From Planctomycetaceae bacterium (GTDB lineage: Bacteria; Planctomycetota; Planctomycetia; Planctomycetales; Planctomycetaceae): a stretch of DNA of 10,734 nt. Below, in pieces: positions 5,475-10,734 of this stretch; positions within the stretch are counted from its first letter, which is position 1; every line of letters begins with the position of its first letter. The translations under genes were made by a program, and so were the position numbers. The DNA is taken from positions 1 through 10,734 of the forward strand of contig JAGQQP010000090.1 of assembly GCA_020426085.1 (NCBI GenBank). The letters are read 5' to 3'. The notes under the pieces are model-generated. The model was not told the DNA's origin, searched no databases, and saw nothing but the letters and a program-made list of their open reading frames with translations.

Positions 5475-8400
5475 ATGACGTTGGCAGAATTGCTTGAAAA
5501 TCAATTTCGTGCCGATATCCGATTTCGAGGTGCAGCATATATTGAAGCGGAACGGGTTGAACTGACCCGGATCACCGCTGATCATATTTTTGCTGTGGTG
5601 CGCGATGGTGTTGAGTACCAGACGCAGTTGTCACGCGATGACGGCAACCTGAAGACCTATTGCACTTGTGACCAGTTTCAGAAATTCAACGTCTGTAAAC
5701 ATTTATGGGCCGCTATTCTGGCTGTGGATGAAGCCGGTTATCTGGCCGGTGCGGTGAAACCGGGTTACATTCCGCCGTTTATCATCGAAAATGCGCCGCT
5801 CTCCTTTGATGACGAGATGGACGATTTCGAATTTTCGATGCCCGACGATTTTGAAATGGGGGGCGGGCGGTCCCGCAAAACCAAATCTGGTTCCAGCAGC
5901 AGCCAGTCGACGGCCGTTTCTTCCAAACCGCGTCTGCGTGACTGGGAAGCCCGACTGGTTGAACTCAAAAACGAGTTTGCTCTGACTCCGGTGCTCTCGA
6001 AAACCACACAGCAGGAACGAGAGATCTTTTATGAAATCGACGTCGAGGAAAGTCTGGAATCCGGGCAACTGGTAGTTCAGACCTCTCAACGCCAGCGACG
6101 TGCGAACGGGCAATGGGGGAAGTTGAAACCGCTCAAACTGAAGGCTGGTCAACTTCAGGAAGTCGAACATGAGGATGATCGACGGATTCTGGCCTATCTG
6201 TCCGGAGGGACGCCGGAAAGAACGAACTGGCGGGCTCAACAGACGGAAACTCAGGTTGCTGCGTTTCGATATCGTATTCCCTATGAACTGTGTGAACTGA
6301 TTCTGCCATTAATGTGTGGTACGGGGCACGTACGCTACCTGGACCGACAGCCCGACGATGTCGATTCCCTGAAATGGGATGGCGAACATACCTGGGAATT
6401 CTGCATGGGTGTGGAACGGGACCGGAAGAATTCCAACTGGAAACTGCACGGCCACCTGAAACGGGACGATGAAGTTCTGCAGATCTCCTCTGCACGACTG
6501 ATCGTCGCGGGGGGCCTGGTGCTGACAAATGATAAAATCACTCCACTGGAAGACTACGACGCCTTTCCCTGGATCAAAATGATTCAGTTGAACGAAACAA
6601 TCGAAGTGGAAGATGGCGAACAGCAGGAACTGGTTGACCGCCTGCTGGATATGCCGGTTCTGCCTCGACTGGAACTTCCTGAAGAACTGCATCTGGAAGA
6701 AGTCTCCTGTGATCCCCTGCCGGAACTGCTGATTCATTCGCCGCAGAAAAAACGCTGGCAGCAGGATCGTCTGTATGGTGAGATCCACTTCAACTATCTG
6801 GATCATCTGGTGTCTGGCTCGAGTACCCAGTGGGCGATCGTTGACCGGGAAGAAAAACGCTGCATTCTCAGAAATCGGGAGAAGGAATCGAAAGCCTGGA
6901 CCCTGCTGCAGGACAGCGGTTTTCGCAGACTGCTGGACCGACGGATTCAGGGGCGGGATGTTGAGATTTCTGCACGCGATCTGGGTGGCGCGGTCCGCGA
7001 GCTGATCAAAGAAGGATGGGCCGTTCGCGCCGATGGCAAGCAGGTCCATCAACCAGCCAATCTGATGTTCAAGGTTCAATCGGGTATTGACTGGTTCGAA
7101 CTGCACGCAGATGTCGACTTTGAAGGACAGACCGTCCGGTTCCCTGAATTGCTTTCTGCTCTGGCTCGAGGTGATTCTTCGATTCGGCTCGATGATGGAT
7201 CTTTGGGGATCCTGCCGGAAGAGTGGATCGAACAATATGGCATTCTGGCTGGTATTGCAGTCACGGATGAAGATCATCTGCGGTTTGCTCCCAATCAGGT
7301 GGCGCTGCTGGATGCACTGCTGAATGCACAGGAGTTTGTTGAGACTGACGCCAAATTCGATGAGATCCGCGAAAAGATTCGTGCTTTCTCGGGGATTACA
7401 ATTGATAAAGAACCCGATGGATTTAAAGGGGACCTGCGTAAGTATCAGCTGGAAGGCCTGGGTTGGCTGCAGTTCCTGCAGGACTTCCATTTTGGTGGCT
7501 GTCTGGCGGACGACATGGGTTTGGGGAAAACCGTTCAACTTCTGGCTCTGCTGTTACGGCGGAAAAGGGCTCGGGACGAGCATCTCCCTTCATTGGCTGT
7601 CGTACCGAAATCGCTGATGTTTAACTGGATTCAGGAAGCGGCCAAGTTTACGCCTGAGCTAAAAGTGATTGAGTACGCAGGCGGTGACCGCAGTAAGCTG
7701 ATTGAACAGTTGACTGAGTATGATCTCGTGCTGACGACTTACGGGACGATGCGGCGTGATATTACCCAGATAAAAGATATTCAGTTTGATTATGCTGTGC
7801 TGGATGAAGCCCAGATGATCAAAAACTCCGGTTCGCAGGTCGCGAAAGCTTCACGGCTGTTACAGGCCCGGCATCGGATTGCACTCAGTGGTACGCCTGT
7901 CGAAAACCATCTGGGTGATCTCTGGTCGATCTTCGAGTTCCTCAATCCGGGAATGCTGGGACGCAGCTCTGTCTTTAAAGCTTATACGAATGATATCGAA
8001 GATAAAAATGCCCGTGTCCTGCTGGGTAATGCATTACGCCCCTTCATTCTGAGAAGGACCAAAGAGCAGGTTGCCAACGAGTTGCCTGAAAAAGTCGAAC
8101 AGACTCTGTATTGCGATATGGGTAAAGAGCAGACCGTCCTGTATGACGAGTTGAGACAGCATTACCGGGATTCCATTCTGGGAATGGTCGAATCCAAAGG
8201 GCTGGGTAAAACGAAGATTCATGTGCTCGAAGCCTTATTACGACTGCGACAGGCTGCCTGTCACCCTGCTCTGCTGGATCGTGGTCGGGCCCTCGATGCT
8301 TCAGCGAAAATGGATGTGCTGATACCGCATCTGGAAGAACTGATCGATGAAGGTCACAAGGCGCTGGTCTTCTCGCAATTTACCAGTATGCTGTCGATCG

Positions 8401-8807
8401 TGCAGGAACACCTGGATCAGAAGAATATCGTCTACGAATACCTGGATGGTCAGACTCGTGATCGTAAAGAACGTGTCGACCGGTTCCAGAACGACAAAGA
8501 TTGTGGCGTCTTCCTGATCAGCTTGAAAGCGGGAGGTCTGGGGTTAAACCTGACTGCCGCGGACTATGTTTTCATTCTGGATCCGTGGTGGAATCCGGCT
8601 GTGGAAACACAGGCGATCGACCGGGCACACCGTGTCGGTCAGACCAAACGCGTGTTTGCCTACAAGCTGATCTGTCGCAATACGGTCGAAGAGAAGATCA
8701 CCGAATTGCAGCAGCAGAAGCGGGAACTGGCGGATGCAATCCTGGAAGAAAACCAGAGCGTCCTCAAGAACCTTTCCAGCGACGATCTGGAACTGCTGCT
8801 GTCATAA
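5475..8807 (+). CDS. SWIM zinc-finger SNF2-family ATPase/helicase
   Basis: This 1110-residue protein is a complete bacterial Swi2/Snf2 ATPase, which would use ATP to translocate on double-stranded DNA and remodel bound proteins. A SWIM zinc finger comes first: Cys63, Cys65, Cys74 and His76 (CxC-x8-CxH). An acidic then Ser-rich linker follows (about 110-165), then a long middle region (about 165-640) typical of SWIM-containing bacterial members. The motor starts near 654 (LRKYQLEGLGWL): motif I GLGKT (682-686), motif II DEAQ (777-780), motif III LSGTP (804-808), motif IV around 962-970, motif V SLKAGGLGL (1016-1024) and motif VI QAIDRAHRVGQ (1046-1056). All key residues are intact. DEAQ in place of DEAH/DEGH is seen in this bacterial group. 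It stands alone, with its own extended -10 promoter and a long leader. Its cellular target is unknown; RapA-like recycling of RNA polymerase or DNA repair are possibilities only. Confidence 0.95.
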   Translation: MTLAELLENQFRADIRFRGAAYIEAERVELTRITADHIFAVVRDGVEYQTQLSRDDGNLKTYCTCDQFQKFNVCKHLWAAILAVDEAGYLAGAVKPGYIPPFIIENAPLSFDDEMDDFEFSMPDDFEMGGGRSRKTKSGSSSSQSTAVSSKPRLRDWEARLVELKNEFALTPVLSKTTQQEREIFYEIDVEESLESGQLVVQTSQRQRRANGQWGKLKPLKLKAGQLQEVEHEDDRRILAYLSGGTPERTNWRAQQTETQVAAFRYRIPYELCELILPLMCGTGHVRYLDRQPDDVDSLKWDGEHTWEFCMGVERDRKNSNWKLHGHLKRDDEVLQISSARLIVAGGLVLTNDKITPLEDYDAFPWIKMIQLNETIEVEDGEQQELVDRLLDMPVLPRLELPEELHLEEVSCDPLPELLIHSPQKKRWQQDRLYGEIHFNYLDHLVSGSSTQWAIVDREEKRCILRNREKESKAWTLLQDSGFRRLLDRRIQGRDVEISARDLGGAVRELIKEGWAVRADGKQVHQPANLMFKVQSGIDWFELHADVDFEGQTVRFPELLSALARGDSSIRLDDGSLGILPEEWIEQYGILAGIAVTDEDHLRFAPNQVALLDALLNAQEFVETDAKFDEIREKIRAFSGITIDKEPDGFKGDLRKYQLEGLGWLQFLQDFHFGGCLADDMGLGKTVQLLALLLRRKRARDEHLPSLAVVPKSLMFNWIQEAAKFTPELKVIEYAGGDRSKLIEQLTEYDLVLTTYGTMRRDITQIKDIQFDYAVLDEAQMIKNSGSQVAKASRLLQARHRIALSGTPVENHLGDLWSIFEFLNPGMLGRSSVFKAYTNDIEDKNARVLLGNALRPFILRRTKEQVANELPEKVEQTLYCDMGKEQTVLYDELRQHYRDSILGMVESKGLGKTKIHVLEALLRLRQAACHPALLDRGRALDASAKMDVLIPHLEELIDEGHKALVFSQFTSMLSIVQEHLDQKNIVYEYLDGQTRDRKERVDRFQNDKDCGVFLISLKAGGLGLNLTAADYVFILDPWWNPAVETQAIDRAHRVGQTKRVFAYKLICRNTVEEKITELQQQKRELADAILEENQSVLKNLSSDDLELLLS

Positions 8808-8836
8808 GTAGAAAACAGTTTACAGCCGGTTGTTGT

Positions 8837-10734
8837 TTACTTGTCTGAGGATTTCTTTTCAGCTAATCCTCGTGTAAAGGCTTCGTATGCTTCCCGGTAT
8901 TCTTCGGGGACGGGCAGACGTCGGGTTCCGATACCGTCGGCATTCTGTTTTCTGGTACTGTTGCGTTCGCGTTGTGCAGCCCGACTGGCGGGTTTGAGTG
9001 ACTTTAACATTTCCTCAAACTGACGCTTTCGGGCCAGCGATTCAGGTGACTGCAATTCCTGATCGGGAGCTTGCAGCTGCTTCTGTAGCCGCTCAGAAAA
9101 CTGTTGCATCTCTTCTTTGGTCCAACCCAGTTCTTTGAGCAGTTCCTGGTCAACTTCTTTACGCTTCAGCTCATCTTTGATCCGTTTCAGTACCAGATTG
9201 GCAGCTTCTTTACCGTATTCCAGATTGGCATCCTCTGCTTCAGGCAGGCCGGGAGGAGATGCATTGCCGGAGTCCTGATCTTCTGCTGTCGCAGACTGTC
9301 CCCCTTTCGTAGAGCCACTTCCCTGCGGATCACCTGACTGTTGCCCTGAACTGGATCCGGAACTTTCTCCGGATTTTGATTGACCTTTCCCCTGTGCACC
9401 ACTTTTGTCTCCGCCTGGTTGATTGCCACCTTTTTCTCCCGATTTGCTTTCGCCGGATTTATTCTGGCCGGACTTATTCTGCTCGGAAGATTTCTCGCCA
9501 GATTTGTTGCCTGATTCCGGTTTATTATTCATCGACTGCTTCGAGTCAGCAGGCTGTTTCTGTGAACTCTGTTCCTGATTGCCTTTCTGCCCCGTGGAAT
9601 CGCCTTTGCCCGGTTGCTGGCTTCCCTTCTGTCCCTGATCATTTTGTGAGCTGTTGCCCTTCTCACCATTCTGTGGCTGTTTTGATTTCTGATCGGTAGG
9701 GCGGCCTTTGTCTTGCGGAGGTTCATTGGAACCATCGGGTTGATTCGGTTTCTGTTTGGAATCGGGGTTGGTCGAAGGCTGCTGTTTTCCGGAAGGATTC
9801 TGGTCCTGTTGTTCCGGCTTTCTCATTCCCTTCTTCGGATCTGCTTTCGAAGGGTTGTCCGCTTGTTGTGGCTTCGAATCCGGACTACCCGACTCAGGCT
9901 TTTTAGAGGCATCACTGGCGGGCGAATCTTTCTCACCAGGACGTGTGGCTGGTTTCTGATTGGGGTCGCTTTCAATTTCCTTATTGGTTTTTCGAGGATC
10001 GGCATCGGGGTCGTGGTTTGGAGTGGCTTTCCCTTTGGGATCGCCATTCGATTTTGTCTTCATCGCATCGTCGGAAGGTTCAGCCGGCTCCTGTTTGCCT
10101 TTGGGGACCGAGTCGGACTGAGACGGTTTCTGCTTACTGCCGGGATCATTGTCCGGTTTATCTGCCTTGTCTGAAGACGAAGGGCTTGAATTCTTGTCAG
10201 GACTATTCTGAGGTTCGCCTTCTGAGCCTTTTCCTGCATCAGAAGAGGGATTGTTCTTTTCGCTTGAGGACCCGGATGATTTCTGATCCTGCATCTGCGG
10301 ATCGTTTTCCGATTTACCAGAGTCCTGTTTCTCAGCGTCAGGCTTTTGTTTCTGTTCGGAACCCGATTCTGGTTGCTGGCCTTCTTTTTTCAGCTGCTCC
10401 AGAATGCGTTTGATTGCTTCCTGATCGTCAGCACCATCGCTGTCGAGTTCCTGTTTGTCGCCAGATTTTTTTGCTTTCTGACCCGTGCCCGGATCATCTG
10501 ATTTCTGAGGATCATTCGATTCAGATTGCCCGGAATTCTGTTTGCCGGATTTTTGCCCCTCTTTTTCCTGCTGATTTTCGTTTCCGGGTCTGGTTTCATT
10601 CCCGGGATTTCCCTTTTCTTCTTTCTGATTCGGGTCTTGCTTCTCAGATGGATTCTGGTCAGTTTTGTCAGATTTATTATCCATCTGCTCCGATTTGTTT
10701 TTCGGGTCGGAGTCATTGTTTTGATTCTGAGGGG
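8837..10734 (-). CDS. Giant low-complexity, intrinsically disordered protein with conserved C-terminal helical domain (start beyond right edge)
   Basis: The frame is open from the window edge to TAA at 8839-8837, giving 631 visible residues. About 500 of these are almost wholly Lys, Ser, Gln, Asn, Asp, Glu, Gly and Pro, with no Cys, Phe, Trp or Tyr, and with loose repeats such as NKSG, KSGE and QKG. One short helix-like break, EAIKRILEQLKK (10420-10385), interrupts it. The last 129 residues (9226-8840) change character and look folded and helical: NLEYGKEAANLVLKRIKDEL, then ELGWTKEEMQQF, then EEYREAYEAFTRGL near the end. I recall similar architectures in planctomycete proteins with N-terminal membrane segments, sometimes labelled circumsporozoite-like; this is memory, not a search. 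The ATG at 10684 is internal, since the 16 codons before it have the same composition. Its stop is 29 bases from the SNF2 stop, convergent, with only a weak AAACA/TGTTT hairpin (8813-8838) between. Confidence 0.85.
   Translation of the reverse strand, partial: PQNQNNDSDPKNKSEQMDNKSDKTDQNPSEKQDPNQKEEKGNPGNETRPGNENQQEKEGQKSGKQNSGQSESNDPQKSDDPGTGQKAKKSGDKQELDSDGADDQEAIKRILEQLKKEGQQPESGSEQKQKPDAEKQDSGKSENDPQMQDQKSSGSSSEKNNPSSDAGKGSEGEPQNSPDKNSSPSSSDKADKPDNDPGSKQKPSQSDSVPKGKQEPAEPSDDAMKTKSNGDPKGKATPNHDPDADPRKTNKEIESDPNQKPATRPGEKDSPASDASKKPESGSPDSKPQQADNPSKADPKKGMRKPEQQDQNPSGKQQPSTNPDSKQKPNQPDGSNEPPQDKGRPTDQKSKQPQNGEKGNSSQNDQGQKGSQQPGKGDSTGQKGNQEQSSQKQPADSKQSMNNKPESGNKSGEKSSEQNKSGQNKSGESKSGEKGGNQPGGDKSGAQGKGQSKSGESSGSSSGQQSGDPQGSGSTKGGQSATAEDQDSGNASPPGLPEAEDANLEYGKEAANLVLKRIKDELKRKEVDQELLKELGWTKEEMQQFSERLQKQLQAPDQELQSPESLARKRQFEEMLKSLKPASRAAQRERNSTRKQNADGIGTRRLPVPEEYREAYEAFTRGLAEKKSSDK

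Noticed and set aside
6309..7538. A 409-codon open frame on the minus strand
   Set aside because: It lies wholly antisense within the SNF2 gene, whose motifs are intact, and its protein is Gln/Phe-rich with no family signal.
5475..8807. The SNF2 gene as part of a DISARM-like or other anti-phage system
   Set aside because: No methyltransferase, phospholipase D-like, nuclease or other defence gene is adjacent, and the neighbours look like ordinary metabolic and envelope genes.
8808..8836. A terminator between the convergent SNF2 and disordered-protein genes
   Set aside because: Only a 5-base AAACA/TGTTT pairing is present, without a GC stem or T-run, so it is too weak to call.
9713..10174. 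A 153-codon plus-strand frame rich in Arg, Leu, Phe and Gly, resembling a membrane protein
   Set aside because: It is the complement of the Lys/Ser/Pro/Asp-rich coding repeats; their composition forces hydrophobic antisense codons.

Overview
The window looks like chromosomal core sequence from a planctomycete, probably a Gimesia-like member of the Planctomycetaceae. This is inferred from moderate GC content, long AT-rich intergenic gaps, mixed use of Shine-Dalgarno sites, and the combination of a lone LarA-type protein, a SWIM-SNF2 ATPase and a huge Lys/Ser/Gln/Asn-rich protein with a short conserved C-terminus. No database search was possible. I see no rRNA, tRNA, insertion sequence, CRISPR array or phage gene.

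Layout. Positions 1-110 (minus) hold the first 36 codons of a membrane or exported protein cut by the left edge. Positions 404-2084 (minus) hold a DUF457/YdjM-type integral membrane hydrolase followed by a nitrilase-superfamily amidohydrolase, which has its own promoter-like site and a long hairpin in its leader. A 783-base gap (2085-2867) has no convincing gene. It contains a YdjM promoter candidate, a possible dispersed repeat (about 2220-2358) and a cluster of inverted repeats (2656-2831). Positions 2868-4986 (minus) form a likely two-gene unit: a LarA-like nickel-pincer racemase/epimerase homologue, then a HisN-like inositol-monophosphatase-family phosphatase. A divergent control region (4987-5474) holds the larA-like promoter, a terminator-like hairpin with a T8 tail, an operator-like dyad and an extended -10 promoter with a long leader. 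Positions 5475-8807 (plus) encode a 1110-residue SWIM-zinc-finger SNF2 ATPase. Positions 8837-10734 (minus) encode a giant disordered protein whose start lies beyond the right edge.

How the genes relate. Only two functional groupings are supported by spacing: the membrane hydrolase with the nitrilase, and the LarA homologue with the phosphatase. The second is the more suggestive, because a 2-hydroxyacid racemase/epimerase fold sits beside a small-molecule phosphatase. No larB, larC or larE cofactor genes lie within the window. The SNF2 gene is transcribed alone, facing away from the LarA unit and converging on the disordered-protein gene with only 29 bases between the stop codons.

I found no clear evidence for a wholly new system. 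The best leads are the LarA-phosphatase pair, the structured intergenic regions, and two corrections to gene boundaries: the SNF2 start, and the open right end of the last gene.
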